Origin: RUG12783 sp946409545
GTDB taxonomy: Bacteria > Bacillota_I > Bacilli_A > RF39 > UBA660
Length of the DNA stretch: 64,000 bases
NCBI GenBank assembly: GCA_946409545.1
Contig: CAMJWT010000007.1
Location: 1 to 64,000 of the forward strand
Reading direction: 5' to 3'
How positions within the stretch are numbered: the stretch's first letter is position 1; each line of letters starts with the position of its first letter. Positions 51,121 through 59,855 of the stretch are shown here, piece by piece. The translations under genes and the position numbers were made by a program. The notes under the pieces were generated by a model. That model was not told where the DNA came from, searched no databases, and saw only the letters and a program-made list of their open reading frames with translations.

Positions 51121-51825
51121 ATGGTAGAATTTACATTTATATTACCTTGTTTGAATGAAGAAAAAACATTACCGTTTTGTATAAACGAAATAAAAGATTA
51201 TATAAAAAAACATAAGTTAAATGCGGAAATATTAGTATCAGATAATAATAGTGAGGATGATAGTGTTAAGGTTGCTAAATCTTTAGGAGCAAGAGTATCT
51301 ATTTGCAAAGATAGAGGTTATGGTAATGCCCTAATTAATGGAACAAAACATGCTAAAGGAAAATATTGTGTCATGGGAGACTGTGATGGAAGTTATGATT
51401 TTAGTAACTTAGAAGATTTTATCGAAAAAGTTAGAGATGGTTATGATTTAGTTGTTGGTAATCGTTTCATGGGCGGAATCAAAAAGAAGGCTATGCCATT
51501 ATCTCATAAAATTGGAGTTAGATTCTTATCAGGATTTGCTAATATGTTCTTTAGAACACCTGTTAAAGATTATCATTGTGGTCTTAGAATGTATAATACT
51601 AAATCATTAAGAAAAATTAATCTAACATGTCCTGGTATGGAATATGCTAGTGAAATGATTATTAAAGCTAAAATTAATAATCTAAAGATGTGCCAAGTAT
51701 CAACAATATTAAGAAAAGATTTACGTGATCGTAAACCTCATTTAAAGACAATAAGAGATGGATTTAGACATTTGTTTTTAATTATTAATTTATTTATTCA
51801 TCGAAAAAAATATATTGTTAAATAA
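51121..51825 (+). CDS. Family 2 glycosyltransferase
   Basis: 234 residues, GT-A fold: N-terminal F-I-L-P-C-L-N-E-E-K-T-L, V-S-D-N-N-S-E-D-D and the metal-binding M-G-D-C-D-G-S-Y-D. Resembles dolichol/undecaprenyl-phosphate sugar transferases (DPM/GtrB-like) but lacks C-terminal membrane helices. Probably makes a lipid-linked sugar donor, which could feed the two GT-C-type membrane proteins at 58-61 kb (inference). ATG 51121 has GGAGGA upstream; the frame upstream of it overlaps that site. Confidence 0.78.
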   Translation: MVEFTFILPCLNEEKTLPFCINEIKDYIKKHKLNAEILVSDNNSEDDSVKVAKSLGARVSICKDRGYGNALINGTKHAKGKYCVMGDCDGSYDFSNLEDFIEKVRDGYDLVVGNRFMGGIKKKAMPLSHKIGVRFLSGFANMFFRTPVKDYHCGLRMYNTKSLRKINLTCPGMEYASEMIIKAKINNLKMCQVSTILRKDLRDRKPHLKTIRDGFRHLFLIINLFIHRKKYIVK

Positions 51826-51827
51826 TT

Positions 51828-51895
51828 AAAAGATTAAGTTTTACTTAATCTTTTTTATGTTTAAAAACATCAAAATATTAGTAATATGTTATAAT
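51828..51895 (+). terminator. Terminator and extended -10 promoter
   Basis: AAAAGATTAAGT-ttt-ACTTAATCTTTT with T-run to 51856; TGTTATAAT at 51887-51895 serves the metallopeptidase gene. Confidence 0.8.
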
Positions 51896-51912
51896 ACTAG
51901 TAGGATATAGTT

Positions 51913-52656
51913 ATGTATAATGAGTTTAAAAATAAAATAGATTTATTATTTTATGATTGTTCAATAGAAGTTCGTGATTATCTTGCTAAAGCTTTTGCCT
52001 ATCTATATAGTACAAATCCTAATGAAGTTATAAATATCTTTGATATGTTATGTAAAATTAAAGAAAAAGATAAAGAATTTCTAATTCGTTTTTCTAATGA
52101 ATCTAGTTTTAATGAAAAAGAAAAAGTTATTAATTTAGCTCGTAAGAATTATCTTGTTTTAATTCATGAAATTGCTCATGCGATTCATTATTATGGTAAT
52201 GGATATAGTGTTCCTCATGAATTTTTAGATGTAAGACAAGAGATTATAAATAGCAATGAAGCTTTAGATAATAGCAATCATCTTATAGCATTTTTAGATA
52301 AATATATAAGAAAAATATCTTTGCAAGTAGATGATCCTAATGTATCGGATACGGAATATGATTATTTATTACTTGAGCAAAAACGTTTATTAGAAACGAA
52401 AGACTTTGTTGATGCCTTACTTGGTGGTATAACAGGATCAGGTCATGGAAGTGGATATTATAAAAAAGATGATGATAAAAGTTTAGCTTTTTCAGAAATG
52501 TTTGCTAACTTTGTTACGATTAAAAGTTTAAAAGATAGTGATCGAATTATTCTATTATTAAAGTCTGTATTTGGTAAAGAATTAATTGAGTTATTTGAAA
52601 AAGTTTATAAAGAAATGATAGAATTTTATAAAAATAGTGATAAAAAGACTATATAA
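51913..52656 (+). CDS. Zinc metallopeptidase-like protein (HExxH)
   Basis: 247 residues without a signal peptide. H85-E-I-A-H89 with a downstream F-S-E-M-F-A-N-F that can supply the glutamate ligand of gluzincins, as in phage/toxin-associated DUF peptidases. G-S-G-H-G-S-G-Y precedes it. Substrate unknown. Single-gene unit whose stop codon lies in the loop of the next terminator. Confidence 0.65.
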   Translation: MYNEFKNKIDLLFYDCSIEVRDYLAKAFAYLYSTNPNEVINIFDMLCKIKEKDKEFLIRFSNESSFNEKEKVINLARKNYLVLIHEIAHAIHYYGNGYSVPHEFLDVRQEIINSNEALDNSNHLIAFLDKYIRKISLQVDDPNVSDTEYDYLLLEQKRLLETKDFVDALLGGITGSGHGSGYYKKDDDKSLAFSEMFANFVTIKSLKDSDRIILLLKSVFGKELIELFEKVYKEMIEFYKNSDKKTI

Positions 52657-52698
52657 TAGTCTTTTTTATTTGTGATTTATTAAATAATTTTGTATAAT
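52642..52698 (+). terminator. Terminator and -10 box
   Basis: AAAAAGACTAT-ata-ATAGTCTTTTTT with the stop codon in the loop; TATAAT at 52693-52698 precedes the CotH operon. Confidence 0.75.
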
Positions 52699-52724
52699 TT
52701 ACTTGGATTATAATGGTGATAAAT

Positions 52725-55142
52725 ATGGGATATAATAAGAAAAATATTATTAGTTATTTAATTGTTGTTATTCTTTTTATTGCTGTTATTTTTTTATCTA
52801 TTTTTGCAAGTAGTAAAATTGAAATAGAAAGTGATAAAGAATTATATATATCAGAGATTATGCCAATTAATAAAAACACTTTAAAAGATATGGATAATGA
52901 ATATAGTGATTATATTGAAATATATAATTCTCATGATTATGAAATTAATTTAAAAGACTATTATCTATCAGATGATAGTACTAGTAGTAAAAAATGGACA
53001 TTTCCTGAAATAACAATTAAAGGGAATGAATATTTAATAGTATTTGCATCAGGTAAAGATAAATGTGATCTTAATACAAGAGAATGTCATACTAATTTTA
53101 AACTATCTAAAGGTGGTGAATTAATAACACTATTAGATCCTGATGGAATGATTATTGATAAAGTAAGATATTCTAAAATGAATAAAGATACTTCATATAG
53201 TTATGTTGATGATAATTATTATTTAACAATAGGAACACCATATCGAGAGAATGAAAAAACAAAAAGCGATAATGTTAGTAAAGCTGATATCATTATTAAT
53301 GAAGTTTCAATAACAAATAATGATATGATTGAACTTAAAAACTTAACAGATAAGGATATTAATTTAGAAAACTATTATATTCAAGATAAAAGTGGTACCA
53401 AATATCAATTTGATAAAAATAGTGTTATTAAAAAGAATTCCTATCTTGTTTTATATGGTAGTGATAAAAAAGGTATTATTGATAATAAGATAAATATTGG
53501 TTTTAAAATTAATAATAGTAATGAAATATTATATTTATATAAAAATAATAAACTTATTGATACTATTAATGTTGGTAAAATAAAAGAAGGAATTAGTAAA
53601 GGAAGAAATGATAATTTAGAAACAGTTGTTTATAATAAAATAACAATTGGAAAAGAGAATAATAAAGATTATTATAATGGTTTTTCTCTTGCACCTATCT
53701 ATTCAATTAATGGTGGTTATGTTGATAAAGGAACAAAGATTAAATTAAGTACAAGTGATAATAGTGATATTTATTATACATTAGATGGAGGAACACCAAA
53801 TAGTAAATCACATAAATATAATGGTGAGATTGAAATTAATAAAACAACAGTTATAAGAGCAATATCAATTAAAGATGGTTATTATGAATCAGATATTGAA
53901 TCAAGAACTTTTATTGTTGGTAGGAAACATGATTTACCAGTAATATCAATTTCAACAGATAATAGTAATATTTATGGTTCTAATGGTATTTTTACTAAAG
54001 GATCTCATGCTGATTCTTATTACCCATATAAAGGAGCTAACTTCTGGAAAGATATTGAAGTACCAATTAACTTTGAATTTTATGAAAATGGTTCTTTAGC
54101 TCTTGATTTTAATGCAGGTATGAAAGTCTTTGGTGGTTGGAGTAGAGGAGAAGCTCAAAAGAGTGTTGCGATTCATTTAAGAAAGAAATATGGACAAGGA
54201 GAAATTACTTATCATTTCTTTGATGATAATGTTAATACTTTTAGTGAATTTGTCCTACGTTCAGGTGGTCAAGATTTTGGTAAATTAAAACTTAAAGATG
54301 CATTTTTACAAGAAGTTCTTGATGGCCAAATGGATATCGATAAACAGGATTACAGGCCTGTAGTTGTTTATATGAATGGTAAATATAATGGTATTTATAA
54401 TATAAGAGAAAAAACAGATGCATCTTATGTTGAAAGACATCTTGGAATTGATGAAAATGAATTTGATTTAATTGAAAAAAATAAAGATGTTAAAAATGGT
54501 ACTATTGATGAATACAATAAATTATTAGATTATGTTAATAAACATGATATGACTACTGATGAAGCTTATAATTATGTTGATCATTTAGTCGATTTACAAG
54601 AACTTGCTAATTATTGGATTGTTGAAACATATTATGGACAATATGATCCAATGAATATTAAATTCTATAAACCAACTAATGGTAAATGGCGTTGGATTTT
54701 ATTTGATCTTGATCAAACATATTTTTCGTATTCATATAAAACTATTAAATGGAAATTACCATTTGATCCTTATGCCCATGGTAATGGTTATTATCTTAAT
54801 ACAACTTTAATGAGTAAATTAATTAAAAATCCTAAATTTAGGGAATTATATATTAAAACATTCGCTTATCATTTAAAGAATACTTTCAATCCTGATCGTA
54901 TGATTAAAATATTAGATAAAATGGTTGATGAAATTAAGAAAGAAATGCCATATCATATCGATAGATGGTATAATGAAAGTATCGGAGTTAGTTCAAATAC
55001 TTTAAAAAATATTAATGAATGGTATAGTAATATTTCATATTTTAAAAAACAATTAAGGGAAAGACATAAGATAGTGTTAGATAATATTAAAGGAGGCTTA
55101 GGGTTAACAAATGAAGAATACAAAAAATATTTCAAGAGTTAA
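52725..55142 (+). CDS. Membrane-anchored LTD-CotH surface protein
   Basis: 805 residues: N-terminal signal anchor (about 8-30), two lamin-tail-like domains (the first with D-Y-I-E-I-Y-N and W-T-F-P-E-I-T-I-K), a chitobiase C-terminal-like segment (Y-Y-T-L-D-G-G-T-P-N-S), then the CotH region with I-S-T-D, G-M-K-V-F-G-G-W-S-R, F-V-L-R-S-G-G-Q-D and F-D-L-D-Q-T. CotH proteins have a kinase-like fold; some phosphorylate spore coat proteins. ATG 52725 follows GGTGAT. The end overlaps the next gene by 32 bases. First gene of a six-gene coupled operon. Confidence 0.78.
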   Translation: MGYNKKNIISYLIVVILFIAVIFLSIFASSKIEIESDKELYISEIMPINKNTLKDMDNEYSDYIEIYNSHDYEINLKDYYLSDDSTSSKKWTFPEITIKGNEYLIVFASGKDKCDLNTRECHTNFKLSKGGELITLLDPDGMIIDKVRYSKMNKDTSYSYVDDNYYLTIGTPYRENEKTKSDNVSKADIIINEVSITNNDMIELKNLTDKDINLENYYIQDKSGTKYQFDKNSVIKKNSYLVLYGSDKKGIIDNKINIGFKINNSNEILYLYKNNKLIDTINVGKIKEGISKGRNDNLETVVYNKITIGKENNKDYYNGFSLAPIYSINGGYVDKGTKIKLSTSDNSDIYYTLDGGTPNSKSHKYNGEIEINKTTVIRAISIKDGYYESDIESRTFIVGRKHDLPVISISTDNSNIYGSNGIFTKGSHADSYYPYKGANFWKDIEVPINFEFYENGSLALDFNAGMKVFGGWSRGEAQKSVAIHLRKKYGQGEITYHFFDDNVNTFSEFVLRSGGQDFGKLKLKDAFLQEVLDGQMDIDKQDYRPVVVYMNGKYNGIYNIREKTDASYVERHLGIDENEFDLIEKNKDVKNGTIDEYNKLLDYVNKHDMTTDEAYNYVDHLVDLQELANYWIVETYYGQYDPMNIKFYKPTNGKWRWILFDLDQTYFSYSYKTIKWKLPFDPYAHGNGYYLNTTLMSKLIKNPKFRELYIKTFAYHLKNTFNPDRMIKILDKMVDEIKKEMPYHIDRWYNESIGVSSNTLKNINEWYSNISYFKKQLRERHKIVLDNIKGGLGLTNEEYKKYFKS

Positions 55143-56136
55143 ACTTAAAGATGGTCTTAAGATAATTATCGTTCTTGTAATTGTTATTGTCTTATTAATA
55201 TTATTCCCTAATGCAAGAAAGAATTATATTAAAGAAAGTAAATTGTTTATAAATGAAATTATGGTAAAAAACACCTATACTTTAAAAGATGATAATGGTG
55301 AATATAATGATTATATCGAATTATATAATGGTTATAAGGATAGTATTAATTTATTAGGATACCATATATCAGATAGTGAATTTGATCTTGATAAATGGAC
55401 ATTTCCTGATATTTCAATTAAACCAGGAGAATATTTAATTATTTATGCATCTGGTAAAGATATATGTGATAAAGAAAAAAGAATATGTCATACAAGTTTT
55501 AAATTAAGTAGTAAAGGTGAAGTATTATTATTAACGGATGACTCTGGTAATATATTAAACAAATTTGATTATCCAGAAATGAGTAATGATATTTCATACG
55601 GATTTATTGATGATAAATATACGCTTCTTGATAAACCAACACCTGGTAAAAAGAATAGTATAGAATTTCTTTATTCAAAGTTAACAAGTAAAGACATTTA
55701 TATAAATGAATATATGACTCATAATAAAAATGTTAGTTATACATCTTCTGGTAATTATAATGATTTTATTGAACTATATAATAATAGTGATAAAGATTTA
55801 GAATTACATAATATCTATTTATCAGATGATAAAAATAATTTAATAAAATATAAATTACCAGATGTAGTTGTTAATAAGAATAATTATTTAGTAGTATCTT
55901 TAAGTGATATAAGTACCTTTATTAATGATGAAATAATTGCTAACTTTAAATTATCTGATGGTGATGATATTATCTTATCTAATGGCAAAGAAATCATTGA
56001 AGAGATTGAAGTTAATGAATTAATCGATAATATTAGTTATGGACGTATTGATGATAAATGGTATTATTTCACAAGTCCAACACCAGGATCGAAGAATGAT
56101 ACAAGAAGATATGAGAAAATAGGTGATATTGAATGA
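55111..56136 (+). CDS. Membrane-anchored protein with two lamin-tail-like domains
   Basis: 341 residues: signal anchor (about 17-33) and two LTD-like beta domains, each with F-I/Y-I-N-E, Y-N-D-[YF]-I-E-L-Y-N and a final T-P-G-K/S-K-N. The first domain is close to that of the upstream CotH protein, so it is a paralogous piece without the CotH part. Overlaps the upstream gene by 32 bases; its stop TGA overlaps the next start by four bases. Confidence 0.68.
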   Translation: MKNTKNISRVKLKDGLKIIIVLVIVIVLLILFPNARKNYIKESKLFINEIMVKNTYTLKDDNGEYNDYIELYNGYKDSINLLGYHISDSEFDLDKWTFPDISIKPGEYLIIYASGKDICDKEKRICHTSFKLSSKGEVLLLTDDSGNILNKFDYPEMSNDISYGFIDDKYTLLDKPTPGKKNSIEFLYSKLTSKDIYINEYMTHNKNVSYTSSGNYNDFIELYNNSDKDLELHNIYLSDDKNNLIKYKLPDVVVNKNNYLVVSLSDISTFINDEIIANFKLSDGDDIILSNGKEIIEEIEVNELIDNISYGRIDDKWYYFTSPTPGSKNDTRRYEKIGDIE

Positions 56137-56816
56137 GTGTATTAAAAACATTTAGACATGAATATAAATATGTAATCCCCTATGAAGAAATGTTATTTTT
56201 AAGAAAAAAACTAAATAAGATTCTTGATATTGATCAAGATTATGATGGATATATGATTAGAAGTCTCTATTTTGATTCTGTTGATGATATTGATTATTAT
56301 GACAAATTAGGTGGCGAGTTAAATCGTAAAAAGATTAGAATGCGAATATATGAATATACTGGTAAATTAATAAAGTTAGAGATGAAAGCTAAGTATGATT
56401 ATCATCAACTTAAAGAATCTTTAATTATTAATAAAAGTGATGCTAATGAATTAATAAAAGGTAATTATGATGTATTATTAAAATATAAAGATGATTTAGC
56501 TAAAAGATTATATGTTATTTTAAGAGAAAGTTATTATCAACCAAAAGAAATAATTGAATATAAGCGAATAGCATATAAAGGAAAAACAACAACAAGGATT
56601 ACCTTTGATATGGATATTAAAACAAGTAGTGATATAAATAGTTTTTTTAATAAAGAAATTAATTATCTTGATGTTACTACAAAAAAAGATGTTGTTTTAG
56701 AAGTAAAGTTTGATCGATTCTTAGAACCATATATTGCAAATATTTTAGATAAATATGTTTCAAGAGGACAATCGGTTAGTAAATATGTTATGGGAAGGAA
56801 TGTTGAAGAATTATGA
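56133..56816 (+). CDS. VTC-domain protein (polyphosphate polymerase-like)
   Basis: 227 residues of the triphosphate-tunnel-type VTC domain: F-R-H-E-Y-K-Y near the start, R-S-L-Y-F-D, R-K-K-I-R-M-R-I-Y, L-E-M-K-A-K-Y and V-L-E-V-K-F-D-R-F, with basic and acidic residues lining the tunnel. In yeast Vtc4 this domain makes polyphosphate from ATP. In bacteria it often sits next to DUF4956 and CotH, as here. It probably transfers phosphate on the cytosolic side. Starts inside ATGA with the upstream gene. Confidence 0.82.
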   Translation: MSVLKTFRHEYKYVIPYEEMLFLRKKLNKILDIDQDYDGYMIRSLYFDSVDDIDYYDKLGGELNRKKIRMRIYEYTGKLIKLEMKAKYDYHQLKESLIINKSDANELIKGNYDVLLKYKDDLAKRLYVILRESYYQPKEIIEYKRIAYKGKTTTRITFDMDIKTSSDINSFFNKEINYLDVTTKKDVVLEVKFDRFLEPYIANILDKYVSRGQSVSKYVMGRNVEEL

Positions 56817-57475
56817 AAAAATTTATTGAAGCATTATCAAAAATGGAAGTTAAAATGTCATTTGGAACAGTAGCTTTGATATTGTTAATTGCTTTTTTAG
56901 TAGCATTAATTATTTATTTTACATATCGAAATACTTATTCAGGTGTATTATATAATCCAAGATTTAATGTATCACTTGTTATGATAACAATGGTTACAAC
57001 AATTGTTATGGTAGTAATTGGTAGTAATATCTCCGTTTCACTTGGTATGGTAGGTGCCTTATCAATAATTAGGTTTAGAACGGCGGTTAAAGATCCACGG
57101 GATACAGCCTTTATCTTTTGGTCAGTGGTATCCGGTCTTGCCTGTGGAACTCAAAATTATACGATTGTTATAGTAGGATCGTTATTCGTATGTTTAATAT
57201 TATTTATCTTTAAAAGAACCGTTACCTTTATGAATAAATATGTTTTAATTGTTAAAGGAAATAATATTGAAATAGAATCAGTTGAAAAGATTTTAAAAAC
57301 ATCATTAAAAGGATTTGTATGTAAAGGTAAATATCTTGATGAAGGTAAAACGGAATTAATATATGATATTCGTTTTAAAAGAGATATTAATAATAAAGTT
57401 ATTAAAGAAATAAAGAAAATAAGTGGTGTTAAGACGGTTAATATTGTTTCAAGTAATACTGATACCATGGGATAG
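56813..57475 (+). CDS. DUF4956 membrane protein
   Basis: 220 residues with about four membrane helices and a cytosolic C-terminal domain of about 90 residues. The conserved core G-M-V-G-A-L-S-I-I-R-F-R-T-A-V-K-D-P is diagnostic for DUF4956. Function unknown; the constant pairing with VTC suggests a channel or partner for phosphate-chain synthesis. Overlaps the VTC gene by four bases. Confidence 0.82.
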   Translation: MKKFIEALSKMEVKMSFGTVALILLIAFLVALIIYFTYRNTYSGVLYNPRFNVSLVMITMVTTIVMVVIGSNISVSLGMVGALSIIRFRTAVKDPRDTAFIFWSVVSGLACGTQNYTIVIVGSLFVCLILFIFKRTVTFMNKYVLIVKGNNIEIESVEKILKTSLKGFVCKGKYLDEGKTELIYDIRFKRDINNKVIKEIKKISGVKTVNIVSSNTDTMG

Positions 57476-57483
57476 GAGTTTCT

Positions 57484-58131
57484 ATGGAAGAAGAAAAGAA
57501 AGTAAAAAAAGAAAAGAGAAAGATTGATTTAAGTATTCCAAGAATTGTAGGTATTTGTACTATTTTACTTATTGTTTTCTACGTTGGTAGAGAGTCAACT
57601 TACTTATTTACCCATAAAGAAGATACTTTAGAATTAGGATTAAAGAATATGGGTGAACTTGTAACTCAATCTTGTAATGCTAAGATTCTTGAAGATTCTA
57701 AAGAAAATAGAAAGTTATTTGGTATTGTTTTTCCATTTACTGAAAGTAGACAAATATATTCATATATTGTTAATGTTAATGCTTCTATTAACTTTGAACA
57801 AATTGAATATACTGTTGATAAAACTAAAAAGAAGATTGTTATTAAGATGCCAAAAGCTCATATCTTAGAAGCTAATTTAGATGAGAAATCTTTTAAAAAG
57901 TATTTAGATGATGAAAGCCTATTTTCAAGAATACCTCTTGATAAACAAAATGAAGCAAGACTTGCTATGATTGAAAAAGCTAAAACGGAATGTATGGAAA
58001 ATAAATTGTTAGAAAATGCTGATTTGAATGGTCAAAGAATTATCGAAAACTTTATTAAAGCTAATCCAGATTATAATGATTATAAAATAACTTTTGAATA
58101 TAAGGAGAATAGTAAAGATGAGAAGAATTAG
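57484..58131 (+). CDS. DUF4230 membrane-anchored protein
   Basis: 215 residues: very basic N-terminus, one membrane helix (about 20-38) and an extracellular domain with the DUF4230 pattern (L-V-T-Q-S-C-N-A-K-I, Y-I-V-N-V-N-A-S-I-N-F, I-V-I-K-M-P-K-A-H-I-L). Function unknown. Followed with overlap by a 38-codon membrane peptide. Confidence 0.75.
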   Translation: MEEEKKVKKEKRKIDLSIPRIVGICTILLIVFYVGRESTYLFTHKEDTLELGLKNMGELVTQSCNAKILEDSKENRKLFGIVFPFTESRQIYSYIVNVNASINFEQIEYTVDKTKKKIVIKMPKAHILEANLDEKSFKKYLDDESLFSRIPLDKQNEARLAMIEKAKTECMENKLLENADLNGQRIIENFIKANPDYNDYKITFEYKENSKDEKN

Positions 58132-58234
58132 AAGGGAAAGAAGAAAAAGAGGTCTTCTTGGTACAATTATTTTAATATTATTAATTGCTATCGGTTTAAT
58201 ATATTTATATTTCTTAATAACAAGAAATGGATAA
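58118..58234 (+). CDS. 38-residue basic single-helix membrane peptide
   Basis: Begins M-R-R-I-R-R-E-R-R-K-R-G and continues as one membrane helix (about 13-34) with a short T-R-N-G tail. AAGGAG at 58102-58106 precedes ATG 58118, which overlaps the DUF4230 gene by 14 bases. It has a good binding site and coupling but no recognisable family; the positive-inside N-terminus suggests a small subunit of the same membrane complex. Confidence 0.65.
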   Translation: MRRIRRERRKRGLLGTIILILLIAIGLIYLYFLITRNG

Positions 58235-58270
58235 AAAAACTACTAGTTAGATTAACTAGTAGTTTTTTTT
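58234..58270. terminator. Bidirectional terminator between convergent units
   Basis: AAAAACTACTAGTTA-gat-TAACTAGTAGTTTTT with A and T runs on both sides. The stop codon of the minus-strand gene (58252-58254) is inside it. Confidence 0.85.
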
Positions 58271-59700
58271 TGCCATAATTCGAATTCTTTATCTTCATAA
58301 ACAATTTCATATAAATCATTTGGATAATTTCTTAAATCGTAATATAAAGCGTCTCCTTCTTTATCAAGTAACAAATAATCAAAGTCATATTTTTTTATAA
58401 ATTCATTAGAATTGATACTTCTAGTATTTTGTAAATCATAATATTCAATTAAGATATCTTCTTTTTTATTATTTGCTTTTAAAAATACTTCTGCTCTTGG
58501 ATCAATATAACAATTATAACCTCGATATTCCATATAACTTCCATTCCAGAAATCAGTATATAGTTTTGGACTTTCAATCTTATTATTTTCATCTAAATAA
58601 TTAGCAACATTACTAAGATTATTATTATCAACATGACGAATGTTTAAAGCTAAAAGGATTGTTGTAAATACAATTATAAAGCTAACAGTTATTTTTTGTC
58701 TTTTTGTTACAGGAATATTATTTGGTTTATCTGTTTTAAATAAATAAGCGATTGGGAAAGTTGCACATAACATAAAGAATGGAGCTGATTTAATAGCATC
58801 TAATGCCATATATGTTGTACCTAATATTAATAAATAATATCTTAAAGGTAATTTTTCTTTCTTTACATAATAAACAAGGAAACATATAAACATATATCCA
58901 ATGATAATAATTCCTGTTAGATTATGAATACTAGGAGATGCTAATTCAACGATAAATGCTTTCATGAAACTTGTATATGACTTTAATCCATAAAAAATTG
59001 TTTTATAAGTATATGGATTAATGAAGCTAACTAAGAATGTTAAGATATAAGCAATAAACAATGGTTTTTTGTTATAACCACTTGATTCAATTTTTAATAT
59101 TTTAAATTTAAAACTATTAATAATATATGGGCATATAATAATCATTAATGGTAATAAATATATACCATGCATATTAGCTTCTAGTAATCCTAAAATAGGA
59201 ATCGGTATTAGATATTTTGTTTTATTTTCTTTAATATATTTTTCTAATAAATACAAGATTATTGTTAAATTTAGTACTGTAAAAATATGAGGTCTTGTAA
59301 CTAAGAAAAATAATGAAAAGAATGTTATGAAAAAGATTGTTATGATATAAGATATAGTTCTATTATTTGAAATCATATAACAAATTTTATAAAAGAAATA
59401 ATCAATTAATTGCGCGATAAGAATTAATAAAATCATCATTCCTGTTTCGCCAAAATATTTATATATAAGATAAAAGATTACACCTGTTCCATAACTTTGA
59501 TATATAAAACTTAGTCCTTCATGAATAGTACTTATTACCGTTGTAGGGAATCCATGATTTAAAATATATCTTCCTTGATTTATCGTAAACCAAAAGTCAT
59601 TATCTAAACCAAAATTTAGAAGAACAGACATAATAGGTATTAAAAATAGTATTGCTTTTAAATAAATTGTGTTATTAACGTTTTTTGTTTTCACTTTCAT
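58252..59700 (-). CDS. GT-C-like polytopic membrane protein
   Basis: 482 residues with about ten membrane helices and a short C-terminal extracellular domain. The first loop reads L-D-N-D-F-W-F-T-I-N-Q-G-R-Y-I-L-N-H-G-F-P, the pattern of lipid-sugar-dependent glycosyltransferases (GT-C), where the Asp pair acts in catalysis. Acceptor unknown; surface proteins or wall polymers are likely. The second of two minus-strand genes. Confidence 0.65.
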   Translation of the reverse strand: MKVKTKNVNNTIYLKAILFLIPIMSVLLNFGLDNDFWFTINQGRYILNHGFPTTVISTIHEGLSFIYQSYGTGVIFYLIYKYFGETGMMILLILIAQLIDYFFYKICYMISNNRTISYIITIFFITFFSLFFLVTRPHIFTVLNLTIILYLLEKYIKENKTKYLIPIPILGLLEANMHGIYLLPLMIIICPYIINSFKFKILKIESSGYNKKPLFIAYILTFLVSFINPYTYKTIFYGLKSYTSFMKAFIVELASPSIHNLTGIIIIGYMFICFLVYYVKKEKLPLRYYLLILGTTYMALDAIKSAPFFMLCATFPIAYLFKTDKPNNIPVTKRQKITVSFIIVFTTILLALNIRHVDNNNLSNVANYLDENNKIESPKLYTDFWNGSYMEYRGYNCYIDPRAEVFLKANNKKEDILIEYYDLQNTRSINSNEFIKKYDFDYLLLDKEGDALYYDLRNYPNDLYEIVYEDKEFELWQKKTTS

Positions 59701-59727
59701 ATTATCACCATAGTCATTATATATTTT

Positions 59728-59757
59728 TTTATAATGTATTTAAATAACAAATGTCAA
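59728..59757 (-). promoter_or_regulatory. Minus-strand promoter TTGACA-18-TATAAA
   Basis: The minus strand reads TTGACA (59757-59752), 18 bases, TATAAA (59733-59728), then GGTGAT before the start codon. Confidence 0.65.
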
Positions 59758-59799
59758 TATATACAAAAAATAAATTGACATTGTTTTTACTTCTGTTCG

Positions 59800-59828
59800 T
59801 TGAAAATAAAAGAGTGATTTAATATAAT
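59800..59828 (+). promoter_or_regulatory. Promoter TTGAAA-17-TATAAT
   Basis: TTGAAA at 59800-59805, 17 bases, TATAAT at 59823-59828. Divergent from the minus-strand promoter about 45 bases away. Confidence 0.7.
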
Positions 59829-59855
59829 TAAAGTGAATTAAACAATAGGAGAAAT

